Origin: Azotimanducus sp965199815 | Lineage (GTDB): Bacteria; Pseudomonadota; Gammaproteobacteria; Pseudomonadales; Azotimanducaceae | NCBI GenBank assembly: GCA_965199815.1 | Contig: CBDATE010000018.1 | Coordinates: forward strand, 372,001 to 436,000 | DNA length: 64,000 nt | Reading direction: 5' to 3' | Shown here: positions 49,071 to 58,510 of the stretch, in pieces | How the letters are laid out: every line of letters starts with the position of its first letter | Position numbering within the stretch: the stretch's first letter is position 1 | Notes under the pieces: model-generated | Database searches by the model: none | Told to the model about the DNA's origin: nothing | The model's input: only the letters and a program-made list of their open reading frames with translations | Position numbers and translations under genes: made by a program

Positions 49071-51975
49071 GGGGCTGTTGTTGACATCGGCGGAAGTGGA
49101 GGCGTTCGAGGATGGCGAGCGTGTGGTGTACATGCTGGAGCTGGCGACCCAGCCGAGAGGCGATGTGATGGTGACGGCGCTGGTGAGCGGGGAGTCCGAC
49201 GATGTGGCCATACGGGTGGACACGAACGCGGCGCAAGCGGGCGACCAGAATGGTCTGGTGTTCACGCCGAGCAACTGGAATCAGCCGCAGGCCATCTCGC
49301 TGCGCGGGGCGGCGGGAGTGTTCGCAGCATCGAGAGGGGTGTTGCTCACGCTCATGGCATCGGGGGCGAATTACGACGGCGTGTCATTGCAGCGGGCTGT
49401 GGTTCCAGCGAATGTGCTGCCCGCCTTCTCGCTGTCGCTTGGCGCAGCGGATGCGGCGGAAGAGGGCACGGAGTTGCTGGTTGCTGTGGGTCTGTCACCG
49501 GCACCGGTGCGCTACGAAACGGTGCGGGTGCGCTATGCGGTGGGGGCGACGGGGGACACGGCATCTGCTGCCGACTGGCGGGCGGAGGACGGCGAGCTGG
49601 TGTTCGGCGCAGGAGAAACCACGGCGAGCATTCGTATCGAGATTGAGGATGACGAGCTGTCGGAGCCGGAGGAGACGCTGACCGTGACGCTGCTTGAGGT
49701 GAGTTCGAGCGATTCACGTCGCGCGCCTCAGTCGGTGGATGAGCGAGGCGTGTATGCGATAGCCGGGAATGATGCTCTGCAGGTGTCGCTGGATGTTTCG
49801 GTGCCGGAGATTATCGAGGGTGGCGATGCCGCCATATTCCGTGTGTCGCTGACGGGAGGGGTGCTGGAGACGGCGCTCGTGCTTGGCGTGTCCGTGCATC
49901 CGAATTCGAGTGCGGATGCGGCTGATCTGGCGGGTCTTCCGAGCGAGGTGATTGTGGATGCGGGTGAGCGGGAGGCGGAGTTTTCCGTGAGAGCGCTGCA
50001 AGAGCCTGGGGTGCAGGATGAGGGAGAAGAGCGACTGACGCTGTCAGTGGCGCTTCCGGCATCGCTGGAGGGGGATGTTGCGATTTCGCGAGGCACGGCG
50101 AGCGTGGTGATCAGTGAAATTGACCGGAGTGTGCGGGGTGCGGGTCTGGAGGCAGGATTGGGGGCGTTCGCTCGCGGTGTGGGCGGAGGCTTGGTGGAGT
50201 CGATAGGGGAGAGAGCGCGGGCGCTGGAGGGGACTGGAGGCGAGGCATCCTCGATTCGGATTGCAGGAGCAGCCTTGACGGAGACGCTGGGTCTTGGGGA
50301 TTCGGAGGAGTCGGGGACGGACAGCGCCTGGGAGATGGAGGTCGCGCAGGCATTGCAGCGGCTGTTGTCGCCACTCTCGAGCAGAGGTTCCGGGCGCACA
50401 CGGGGTGCACAGGACATGCTGGCGGACAGCGACTTCCTGATAACACCGGCTGTCGGCTCCGACGAGCTGGATGCGGCGCGTCGTCGCTGGTCGCTGTGGG
50501 GTGAAGGCAGCCTGTCGCGCTACATCTTGGAAGGCGATGAGACCCGGATTGATGGCGAGCTGCTGTCGGCACGGGTGGCATTCGACATGCATGTACGAGA
50601 GACGCTGCTGGCAGGGGTGGCGGTAGGCCGGGATGTTGCGAACGCCGACTACAGGCTCTCGGACGGTGAAGCAGGTTCTCTGGACATACACACGACGGGC
50701 CTGTATCCGTATGTGCACTGGCGTCCGACGGCGGAACTCGGCACCTGGGGGATGGCGGGCTACGGTGCGGGCAAGGTGCGTCTTGATGACGGCGTTGGAG
50801 ACGCGATAGAGACCGACATGGAGCTGGGGATGATAGCGGCGGGGATTCATCGGGACATGTTTGTGCTGGGCAAGACGACTTGGGCGTTGAAGTCGGATGC
50901 CTTGCTGAGTGGGGTCGAGGCGGACGAGGTGGATGGCGGAGCCTTGTTGCCATCGACCTCGGCACGGGTGTGGCGACTGCGGACAGCGCTTCAGGGGACG
51001 GCGGCGCTGCCGTTTGCGAATGTAAGCGGGAGTTTCCAGTTGGGGGCGCTTGTGGAAGGCGGGGAAGCGTACGAGGGCGGTGGCGTGGAGGCGGGCGCGG
51101 GTCTCATCTACGTGAATCCGGAGGCGGGGATAGAGGCGCAGCTGAAAGCGCGCTGGATGTCGTCGCTGCGCGCATCGCGGGCCGATGAGCGCGGGGTGAG
51201 CCTGAGGCTGACGTACGATTCGGGTATGCCGAAGCGCGGCCTGTCGCTGACGGCGGCCCCGGAGTGGGGACGTACCTCGGCGCAGGGAGCGACCTGGGAA
51301 GGACTGGAATCTCTGGGTGGTGTCGGGTTCGCTGGTCAGGAATCGGGGAGCGCCGCCCTGCATCTGCCGGTGCGGGTCGCGTACGGAATACATCTTGGTG
51401 GAGAGCGCTTGTTCACGCCGGTGGCGGAGTGGACATCGGAAAGGAATGCGGTGCGTTGGCGTGCGGGGGCTGAGCTCTTCTTGCCGCAGGTGCGCGGATT
51501 CGATGTGCAGTTCGGGGTGTATCGGCAGCAGGCCGGAGGCGACCTTCATGCTGGTGGCAGTCGGGGGAGAGGCTTCGGTGGTGGTGCGTACTCGAGCAGC
51601 CTGGGTGGAGGCGGGTTCGCGCAGGGGGCGGCCTTCGGCAACCAGTCAAGGTTTGGGCCACGATTCGGGCCAGGGTTCGGGTCCATGTCCGGGCCAGGGT
51701 ACGGAGTGCAAGGCTTTGGTCTCGGCAACGGAGTGCATGGCTACGCGCCTGCAACCGGGCACCACACAAGCGGATTTGGTGCTGGCGCACATGGGTTCGG
51801 CGGCGTTGGAGCGGGCGGCTACAGTGGTTCGCCAGGCGACGGGATAACGCTTGAAGCGTTGCTGTCGCGGACACTGGGCGAGCAGCGGGGTCGGGTGTCC
51901 CTGAGCGGGAAGGCGCTCAACAGCGAGTCTTCGCTGCAATTCGAGATGGAGTTGCAACTCGAACTGCTGTTCTGA
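45916..51975 (+). CDS. Giant adhesin, C-terminal segment: He_PIG/FN3 tandem repeats and autotransporter beta-barrel
   Basis: About 2,020 codons in frame 1, with no further frameshift. To about 49,070 it holds the rest of the seven He_PIG+FN3 pairs, the last FN3 being divergent and longer. From 49,075 to 50,110 there are degenerate Calx-beta-like domains (EGTELLVAVGLSPAPV, EPEETLTVTLLEV). A Gly/Ala-rich linker with a helical look follows (GLGAFARGVGGGLVESIGER), then from about 50,480 a barrel domain starting RRWSLWGEGSLSRY and ending LQLELLF with terminal Phe. Known: this layout matches the translocator of classical autotransporters, which inserts in the outer membrane through the BAM complex. 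A Gly/Phe-rich insert sits at 51,535-51,840. The Met at 45916 lies inside an FN3 domain and is not a natural start. Confidence 0.82.
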   Translation: MTWEAVANATGYTATATPSGGTAVTGPVPTGSVTGTEADFTGLTANTTYTVSITAIGDANYNNSRAETLSVTTLADAAPAFAPGTTIPAQIWTVGTPVNLTLPEATGGDGTLSYTLTPALPAGVTLNTLTREVSGTPTSATSTTAYTWRTTDSDSDTAALTFSVTVDRATLPSPMNLAVKPDTQTRNGFTVTWDAVANATGYTATATPSGGTAVTGSVTGTEAAFTGLTANTTYTVSITAIGDANYNNSRAETLSVTTLADTAPAFAQGTVIPAQIWTVDTPVNLALPEATGGDGTLSYTLTPALPAGVTLNASTRVVSGTPTSATSTTAYTWRTTDSDSNTANSDTAALTFGVTVGRATLPSPMNLAVKPDTQTETGFTVTWEAVANATGYTATAVAGSTTVNGTVSGTGTEAVFTRLSMNTTYTVTVVATGDANYNNSRAETLSVTTLADTAPAFAPGTTIPAQIWTVGTPVNLALPEATGGNGTISYTLTPALPAGVMFNASTRVVSGTPTSATSTTTYTWRTADSDSDTAALTFNVTVGRATLPSLMNLAVKPDTQTETGFTVTWEAVANATGYTATATPSGGTAVTGTVTGTEAAFTGLTANTTYTVSITATGNANYNNSRAETLSVTTLADTAPAFAPGTTIPAQIWTVGTPVNLTLPGATGGDGTLSYTLTPALPAGVTLNASTRVVSGTPTSATSTATYTWRTTDSDSNTANSDTAALTFGVTVDRATLPSPMNLAVKPDTQTQNGFTVTWEAVANATGYTATATPSGGTAVTGSVTGTEAAFTGLSANTTYTVSITATGNANYNNSRAETLSVTTLADTAPTFAPGTTIPAQIWTVDTPVNLTLPEATGGNGTISYTLTPALPAGVTLNASTRVVSGTPTSATSTTAYTWRTTDSDSNTANSDTAALTFQVTVGRATLPPPMNLALQPDTQTETGFTVSWEAVPNAVEYVATATPTSSSGEPLTGTAVAASTGSGASFGRLSVGSRASSVALSSGAVSVRTTRTEATFTGLLAGTEYDVSVTAIGNASYANSQVLTGLSVTTLGLLLTSAEVEAFEDGERVVYMLELATQPRGDVMVTALVSGESDDVAIRVDTNAAQAGDQNGLVFTPSNWNQPQAISLRGAAGVFAASRGVLLTLMASGANYDGVSLQRAVVPANVLPAFSLSLGAADAAEEGTELLVAVGLSPAPVRYETVRVRYAVGATGDTASAADWRAEDGELVFGAGETTASIRIEIEDDELSEPEETLTVTLLEVSSSDSRRAPQSVDERGVYAIAGNDALQVSLDVSVPEIIEGGDAAIFRVSLTGGVLETALVLGVSVHPNSSADAADLAGLPSEVIVDAGEREAEFSVRALQEPGVQDEGEERLTLSVALPASLEGDVAISRGTASVVISEIDRSVRGAGLEAGLGAFARGVGGGLVESIGERARALEGTGGEASSIRIAGAALTETLGLGDSEESGTDSAWEMEVAQALQRLLSPLSSRGSGRTRGAQDMLADSDFLITPAVGSDELDAARRRWSLWGEGSLSRYILEGDETRIDGELLSARVAFDMHVRETLLAGVAVGRDVANADYRLSDGEAGSLDIHTTGLYPYVHWRPTAELGTWGMAGYGAGKVRLDDGVGDAIETDMELGMIAAGIHRDMFVLGKTTWALKSDALLSGVEADEVDGGALLPSTSARVWRLRTALQGTAALPFANVSGSFQLGALVEGGEAYEGGGVEAGAGLIYVNPEAGIEAQLKARWMSSLRASRADERGVSLRLTYDSGMPKRGLSLTAAPEWGRTSAQGATWEGLESLGGVGFAGQESGSAALHLPVRVAYGIHLGGERLFTPVAEWTSERNAVRWRAGAELFLPQVRGFDVQFGVYRQQAGGDLHAGGSRGRGFGGGAYSSSLGGGGFAQGAAFGNQSRFGPRFGPGFGSMSGPGYGVQGFGLGNGVHGYAPATGHHTSGFGAGAHGFGGVGAGGYSGSPGDGITLEALLSRTLGEQRGRVSLSGKALNSESSLQFEMELQLELLF
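50480..51975 (+). other. Autotransporter-type beta-barrel domain
   Basis: About 500 residues of alternating amphipathic strands: RRWSLWGEGSLSRY, SARVAFDMHVRETLLAGVAV, GLYPYVHWRPTAELGTWGMA, further strands, and a final LQFEMELQLELLF. Family knowledge: autotransporter translocators are about 260-400 residues and finish with an aromatic residue at the extreme C-terminus, as here. This one is longer because of the Gly/Phe-rich insert. It should anchor the giant passenger in the outer membrane. Assignment is from motif order and terminal signature, without a profile search. Confidence 0.75.
51535..51840 (+). repeat. Gly/Phe/His-rich low-complexity insert in the barrel
   Basis: About 100 residues between the strand RGFDVQFGVYRQQ and the last hairpin are dominated by Gly, Phe, Ser and His, with short degenerate repeats (FGPRFGPGFG, GFGAGAHGFGG). 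It would form a long flexible loop or plug near the end of the barrel. I know of no standard autotransporter element of this kind. Base composition stays in keeping with the gene. Confidence 0.6.
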
Positions 51976-51995
51976 ACACAGCGCGACACAGCGCG
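51976..51995 (+). repeat. Tandem 10-mer just after the adhesin stop
   Basis: ACACAGCGCG occurs twice in direct succession, immediately after the TGA at 51973-51975. The rest of the 99-bp gap before acnA shows no convincing terminator hairpin and no clear promoter. Confidence 0.5.
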
Positions 51996-52074
51996 AGAAG
52001 TGTGGCCTGTTCCAGGCGCTCGCTTTCGGCGACAATATACAACCCGACAGACACCTTCAGAACGCAATATCAAT

Positions 52075-54771
<2,697 letters not shown>

Positions 54772-54774
54772 CTC

Positions 54775-56622
54775 ATGCAAGCGACCGAACCCATGGCAGA
54801 GCAGGTGCCCGAGCAGGATCATCTCTATCGCCTGCGACACAGTCTGGCGCATGTGTTGGCGCAGGCAGTGCTGGAGATGCGCCCAGGATCAACGCTCGGA
54901 TTCGGGCCGCCGATCGCTGACGGCTTCTACTACGACTTCATCCTCAGCGAGCCGATGACCGACGTTGATTTCCCGGAAATCGAGCGGCGCATGAAGCGCA
55001 TCCTCAAGCGTCGGCAGAATTTCTACTGTGAGGAACTGTCGCCTGAGCAAGCGCTGCAAAGGCTCGACGAGATGAACGAGCCGCACAAGCGCGAGTACGC
55101 CCAGGAACTGTTGAGCAAGCGGGGCTTGCAAAGCCTGACCTTCTACCGCAACGGGCCGTTCGTGGACATGTGCGAGGGGCCGCATGTGGAGAATACCCAG
55201 GAGATTCCGCGCGACTGCTTCAAGCTGCGCAGCGTTGCCGGTGCCTATTGGCGCGGCGATGCATCGCGCGTCATGATGACGCGCATCTATGCCTGGGCGT
55301 TTGCAGACAAGGCCGAGCTTGATGAGGCCGTACAGCGGTTCGAACTTGCCCAGCAGCGCGACCACAAGAAGCTTGGTGCCGAACTCGGACTGTTTCGTAT
55401 CGACCCGCTGATCGGGCGCGGACTGCCCCTGTGGCTACCGAAGGGCACCATCATCCGCGACGAACTCGAGAAGCTGGCCTGGGAACTGGAGTTTCAGGCG
55501 GGATACGACCGCGTGGCCACGCCGCATCTCGCCAAGGCTGACCTCTACTACACATCGGGACACCTGCCCTACTACGCAGATGGCATGTATCCCGTCATGA
55601 ACATCACCGAGCCGGGCGAGCAGGGCAATGACGAGGTGAAGGAGTCTTACGTCCTCAAACCCATGAACTGCCCGCATCATCATCGCGTCTATGCCGCCGC
55701 CCCGAGAAGCTATCGCGATCTGCCCCTGCGGCTCGCTGAATACGGGCAGGTATATCGCAACGAAGAGTCAGGTGCGGTCAGTGGGCTGTTGCGCGTACGC
55801 GGCATGTGCATGAACGATGCCCACATCTACTGTACCGAGGCGCAGATCAAGGATGAGTTCCGCGCGGTGATGGAGCTGCACGAGCAGGTGTATGGCATTC
55901 TCGGACTTGACCGGTATCGGGTGCGCCTGTCGCTCATGGACCCGGATGATGTCAAGCGCGCCGACAAGTATGTGCCGAACCCGGAAGCCTGGGCGTTCAC
56001 CGAGCGCATGCTGCGCGAGATTCTTGACGATTTGCAGCTTGACTACGATGTCGGTCTGGGCGAGGCCGCCTTCTACGGCCCCAAGGTGGATATCCAGTTC
56101 ACCACGGTGACTGGACGCGAGGAATCGGTGAGCACCGTGCAGCTTGACTTCGCGCAGCCGGAGCGCTTTGGTCTCACCTATATGGGCAGCGACGGGCGCG
56201 AGCACATGCCCTATTGCATTCACCGTGCGCCCCTGAGCACCCACGAGCGCATGATCGCGTTCCTGATCGAGCACTTTGGCGGTGCCTTCCCGACCTGGCT
56301 GGCACCCGTACAGGTGGAAGTGATTACCGTCTCGGAGCAGTTCGATGCCTATGCGCTCGGCATCGTCAAGCAACTGCGGGCACATTTCGTGCGCGCACAA
56401 CTCGCCCCTTCAACGGAATCGGTTGCGAAGAAGATTCGCGATGCGACGCTGCGCAAGGTGCCGAACATGCTTGTGGTAGGTGAGCGTGAGCAGGCGAATC
56501 GAGAGGTGATGCTGCGCAGGTACGGCGAGCGTGAGCAACACAAGATGAGCATCAATGCGTTTGAGGCGGCGCTGCTTGCGACCATTCGCGGCAGGTGCCT
56601 CGAGTTTCAGCTGGGCGTGTGA
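54775..56622 (+). CDS. thrS: Threonyl-tRNA synthetase lacking the N-terminal TGS domain
   Basis: This enzyme charges tRNA-Thr with threonine and edits mischarged serine. It has 615 residues versus about 640 for typical bacterial ThrS. Editing-domain residues are present: His22 and His26 (RHSLAH) and the CEGPH motif. The catalytic zinc ligands appear as Cys299 (MNCPHH), His350 (NDAHIYC) and His483 (CIHRAPLSTHER), and the C-terminal anticodon-binding domain starts at WLAPVQVEVI. The ~60-residue TGS domain that normally precedes the editing domain is missing; the protein starts about 20 residues before HSLAH. Start ATG 54775 lies 3 bp after acnA; ATG 54793 is an alternative. infC, rpmI and rplT, the usual downstream partners, do not follow; the next gene is convergent. 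Confidence 0.93.
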   Translation: MQATEPMAEQVPEQDHLYRLRHSLAHVLAQAVLEMRPGSTLGFGPPIADGFYYDFILSEPMTDVDFPEIERRMKRILKRRQNFYCEELSPEQALQRLDEMNEPHKREYAQELLSKRGLQSLTFYRNGPFVDMCEGPHVENTQEIPRDCFKLRSVAGAYWRGDASRVMMTRIYAWAFADKAELDEAVQRFELAQQRDHKKLGAELGLFRIDPLIGRGLPLWLPKGTIIRDELEKLAWELEFQAGYDRVATPHLAKADLYYTSGHLPYYADGMYPVMNITEPGEQGNDEVKESYVLKPMNCPHHHRVYAAAPRSYRDLPLRLAEYGQVYRNEESGAVSGLLRVRGMCMNDAHIYCTEAQIKDEFRAVMELHEQVYGILGLDRYRVRLSLMDPDDVKRADKYVPNPEAWAFTERMLREILDDLQLDYDVGLGEAAFYGPKVDIQFTTVTGREESVSTVQLDFAQPERFGLTYMGSDGREHMPYCIHRAPLSTHERMIAFLIEHFGGAFPTWLAPVQVEVITVSEQFDAYALGIVKQLRAHFVRAQLAPSTESVAKKIRDATLRKVPNMLVVGEREQANREVMLRRYGEREQHKMSINAFEAALLATIRGRCLEFQLGV

Positions 56623-56624
56623 GG

Positions 56625-56643
56625 CGCATCCTGCGGGGGTGCG
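56625..56643. terminator. Possible hairpin between convergent thrS and reductase genes
   Basis: CGCATCC (56625-56631) can pair with GGGTGCG (56637-56643), including one G-U pair, around a five-base loop. It lies just after the thrS stop. The following T-run is weak (TCCTT), so intrinsic termination is uncertain. Confidence 0.3.
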
Positions 56644-56645
56644 TC

Positions 56646-56671
56646 CTTCAGATGAAAACTTCAGATGAAAG
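56646..56671. repeat. 13-bp tandem duplication across the reductase stop codon
   Basis: CTTCAGATGAAAA at 56646-56658 is followed directly by CTTCAGATGAAAG at 56659-56671. The reductase stop (TGA on the minus strand) is in the second copy, so the duplication added a spare stop outside the gene. Confidence 0.55.
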
Positions 56672-57872
56672 TCTGTAGCGGGAGCTGTGAATTCATGAGC
56701 TCTTGTACGCGCACGGGCGTGGCGTTTTCGATCAGCTTGCGCGCTGCCATGAACTCGCGCGGGTTATTGACGCTTTCGACGGCGATAATGCTGCCGGACT
56801 CGAGATACAGCACCGAGAAGGCATTGTCCGCTGGGTCGCCACGCTGCACTTCCTCGTCTGCGCCAGCGGAAAATCCGGCCATTTGCAGCTTCAGTTCGTA
56901 CTGATCAGACCAGAACCAGGGGATAGCCGCGTAACTGGCAGGCTTGTCACACATGTTGTCGGCGCAGACCCGCGCCTGTTCCATGGCATTTGGCACAGAT
57001 TCGAGTCGTAGCCTGCGTTTCAGCAGAGGATTCGGGTGGTTGGTGCAGTCACCTGCGGCATGTATGTCGGGGTCGCTGGTGCGACATCTCTCGTCCACGA
57101 TGATGCCGTTACTGCATGCCAGCCCCGCCTGTTCGGCCAGTGCGATTTCGGGGACGATGCCTGCGCCAATGATGACCAGATCGGCATCAAAGCCGCGCCC
57201 ATCGGCACAGCAGACTTTCACCCGCTCGCCGAGGTCCGCAAGGCTCGTGGCGCGCGCGTTGGTGACAATCTGTACGCCGCGGCTTGTGTGCAGGTGCTCG
57301 TAATAAGCCGACATGCGTTCGGAGGTCACTCGCGCCAGTACGCGAGGCTCCATCTCGAGCACGGTGACCTTGACACCGAGCCGGGTCGCGACGGATGCCA
57401 CTTCCAGGCCAATATAGCCACCGCCGATAATGACGAGATTGGCACCTTCCACCATTCTGGCGCGAATCCGGTCCACATCCTGAATGCTGCGCAAATAGTG
57501 AACCGATGCATGCTCGCTGCCGGGCAAGGGCAGGCGACGCGCGCGTCCGCCGGTCGCGAGTAGCAGTTTGTTGTATCCGAGCTGGTCGCCACCCGCCAGA
57601 ATGACCGTTTTTGCGCCCGGGTCAATCGATTCGACGCGCTCGCCGAGCCGCAGCTCGACCTGCTTGTCGGCATAGAACTGTGTCGGGCGCAATAGCACAC
57701 GATCAATCCCCATCTCGCCAGCCAGGTATTGCTTGGAAAGCGGGGGACGCTGGTATGGTGCATGAGGCTCGTCACCTATGAGGGTGAGTTTGCCTGCATA
57801 GCCGTTCTGGCGTATGCGCGCGACGGCTTGCCCCGCTGCCTGTCCGCCACCGACAATGATGATTGCACTCAA
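56661..57872 (-). CDS. FAD-dependent NAD(P)H:ferredoxin/rubredoxin-type oxidoreductase
   Basis: The protein has 403 residues and the layout of class I P450/dioxygenase ferredoxin reductases (putidaredoxin and rhodocoxin reductase type). Features seen: N-terminal FAD-binding IIVGGGQAAG, PYQRPPLSK, NAD-binding LVIIGGGYIGLEVAS with an acidic residue (VLEME) after the second strand suggesting NADH, FAD-contact motif HAAGDCTNHPN, and a C-terminal reductase domain. It should move electrons from NADH to a small iron-sulphur protein. The start is TTG at 57872, since no ATG or GTG lies near the conserved N-terminus. It begins 12 bp after the stop of the DUF1820 gene, so the two form an operon. The P450 4 kb away is a possible client, but this is inference. 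Confidence 0.88.
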   Translation of the reverse strand: MSAIIIVGGGQAAGQAVARIRQNGYAGKLTLIGDEPHAPYQRPPLSKQYLAGEMGIDRVLLRPTQFYADKQVELRLGERVESIDPGAKTVILAGGDQLGYNKLLLATGGRARRLPLPGSEHASVHYLRSIQDVDRIRARMVEGANLVIIGGGYIGLEVASVATRLGVKVTVLEMEPRVLARVTSERMSAYYEHLHTSRGVQIVTNARATSLADLGERVKVCCADGRGFDADLVIIGAGIVPEIALAEQAGLACSNGIIVDERCRTSDPDIHAAGDCTNHPNPLLKRRLRLESVPNAMEQARVCADNMCDKPASYAAIPWFWSDQYELKLQMAGFSAGADEEVQRGDPADNAFSVLYLESGSIIAVESVNNPREFMAARKLIENATPVRVQELMNSQLPLQTFI

Positions 57873-57884
57873 GGCAGCGTACTC

Positions 57885-58250
57885 TCAGGACTGGTTTTCG
57901 TTTCTGGGAGCCGGTAACGGAAAGGGTGTCACAGACCCGCCCTTGTTCTCGGTGATTTTCGCCACGCCTTCTTTTTCCACCTCATCGACGCGCAGTATGC
58001 AGGGCAGTGGCAGATAGCTTCGCGTGACTCCCTCGAACTCGTTGCGCAGTTTGTCTTCCTGCGGGTCGATGACGACATTGCTGCGACCACCGAATACGTA
58101 ATCCTCGATTTCGATGAAGCCGTACAGGTCGCTCTGATAGAGCCCGCGCGCATATACCTCATACACCTTGCCCGCGTTCAGGAACAGCACACGATAGACG
58201 CGCGTCTTTGTGTCTTCTCCTCGCTTGTCCTTGCCCGGCAACTTGACCAT
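57885..58250 (-). CDS. DUF1820 family protein
   Basis: This is a small cytoplasmic protein of about 121 residues with the DUF1820 pattern YRVLFLNAGKVYEVYARGLYQ, LYGFIEIEDYVFG and RVDEVEKEGVAKI. The family is widespread in Gammaproteobacteria and has no established function that I know of. There is no signal peptide or membrane segment. ATG 58250 (MVKLPGKDKR) is preferred over ATGs at 58259 and 58286, because conservation begins shortly after it. It is the first gene of a two-gene unit with the flavoprotein reductase. The residues after VAKI (GGSVTPFPLPAPRNENQS) look like a lineage-specific tail. Confidence 0.85.
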   Translation of the reverse strand: MVKLPGKDKRGEDTKTRVYRVLFLNAGKVYEVYARGLYQSDLYGFIEIEDYVFGGRSNVVIDPQEDKLRNEFEGVTRSYLPLPCILRVDEVEKEGVAKITENKGGSVTPFPLPAPRNENQS

Positions 58251-58293
58251 AGGGTGCATCCTACTCCATGCGTGGGGTGTTGGCATTGGTTCC

Positions 58294-58317
58294 GTGCCGA
58301 CTTGGTATGTTCGGCAC
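58294..58317. promoter_or_regulatory. Inverted repeat in the leader of the DUF1820 gene
   Basis: GTGCCGA (58294-58300) and TCGGCAC (58311-58317) form a perfect 7-bp inverted repeat with a 10-base spacer. It lies just downstream of the predicted minus-strand promoter, where an operator or leader hairpin could act. On the plus strand it is followed by TTTTC, so a terminator reading is also possible, but no plus-strand gene ends here. Confidence 0.35.
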
Positions 58318-58330
58318 TTTTCGCCTGATG

Positions 58331-58359
58331 ATCATACGCGGTGTGTGTCCTCGTGTCGG
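58331..58359 (-). promoter_or_regulatory. Possible sigma-70 promoter for DUF1820-reductase operon
   Basis: On the minus strand, CCGACA (58359-58354) and TATGAT (58336-58331) are separated by 17 bp. They match the consensus at four and five of six positions. The predicted start would be near 58,324, about 75 bp before the chosen ATG. Sequence match only. Confidence 0.4.
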
Positions 58360-58367
58360 TCGGTCAC

Positions 58368-58510
58368 ATTCCGAGTTGGCTTGACCAACTCGGAATGTAT
58401 TCCGAATTAGTCGTACTAAATCGGAATGTATTCCGAATTAGTCAAGCCAATTCGGAGTATAATCCGAGTTGGTCGTGCTAAATCGGAATGTACTCCGAAT
58501 GAGTTTGTAT
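58368..58510. repeat. 31-bp palindromic tandem repeat, four copies plus a partial fifth
   Basis: Copies occupy 58368-58398, 58399-58429, 58430-58460 and 58461-58491, with a partial one from 58492. Each is itself a palindrome, ATTCCGAxTTxGT - short centre - ACxAAxTCGGAAT. Copy 1, extended by one base, gives a perfect 13-bp stem (58367-58379 / 58385-58397); the others have one or more mismatches. There are no spacers, so this is not a CRISPR array. The array fills the region just upstream of the ATPase gene and its last partial copy contains the ATG. Serial binding sites for a dimeric regulator are one reading; a recombination or mobile-repeat remnant is another. Confidence 0.85.
58458..58463 (+). 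promoter_or_regulatory. -10 box TATAAT inside the palindromic array
   Basis: A perfect TATAAT spans the junction of repeat copies 3 and 4, where copy 3 reads GGAGTATAAT and the neighbouring junctions read GGAATGTATT. Transcription would start near 58,470, about 29 bases before the ATPase ATG. No good -35 match lies at standard distance, so an activator or weak basal promoter is possible. Confidence 0.4.

Larger units (their letters stand above)
1..51975 (+). other. Giant multidomain autotransporter adhesin locus (composite of all frame segments, 5' end outside window)
   Basis: Seen: one continuous series of secreted-type modules runs from the first base to a stop at 51973-51975, broken only by small indels between 29,894 and 45,902. 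The first 29.9 kb and the last 6.1 kb are both in frame 1, so the net indel is a multiple of three. About 17,300 codons are present, roughly 1.7 MDa, and the N-terminus and signal peptide are outside the window. Known: LRR, Ig-like, cadherin-like, FN3, Calx-beta and VCBS modules are typical of large bacterial surface adhesins, and a C-terminal beta-barrel ending in an aromatic residue is the hallmark of type V secretion. Inferred: a surface-anchored or released adhesin or stalk that was translated as one protein, at least ancestrally. Whether it is intact, pseudogenised or mis-assembled cannot be decided here. Confidence 0.8.

Noticed and set aside
1..51975. RTX/type I secretion adhesin
   Set aside because: VCBS repeats suggested this, but no GGxGxDxxx nonapeptides are present and the C-terminus is a beta-barrel.
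52000..52074. Longer acnA start at 52000
   Set aside because: The extra 25 residues (Arg/Thr-rich) are not part of normal AcnA; MDSFNTRATL is the expected N-terminus.
58368..58510. CRISPR array
   Set aside because: The 31-bp units are directly adjacent with no unique spacers, and no cas genes are present.
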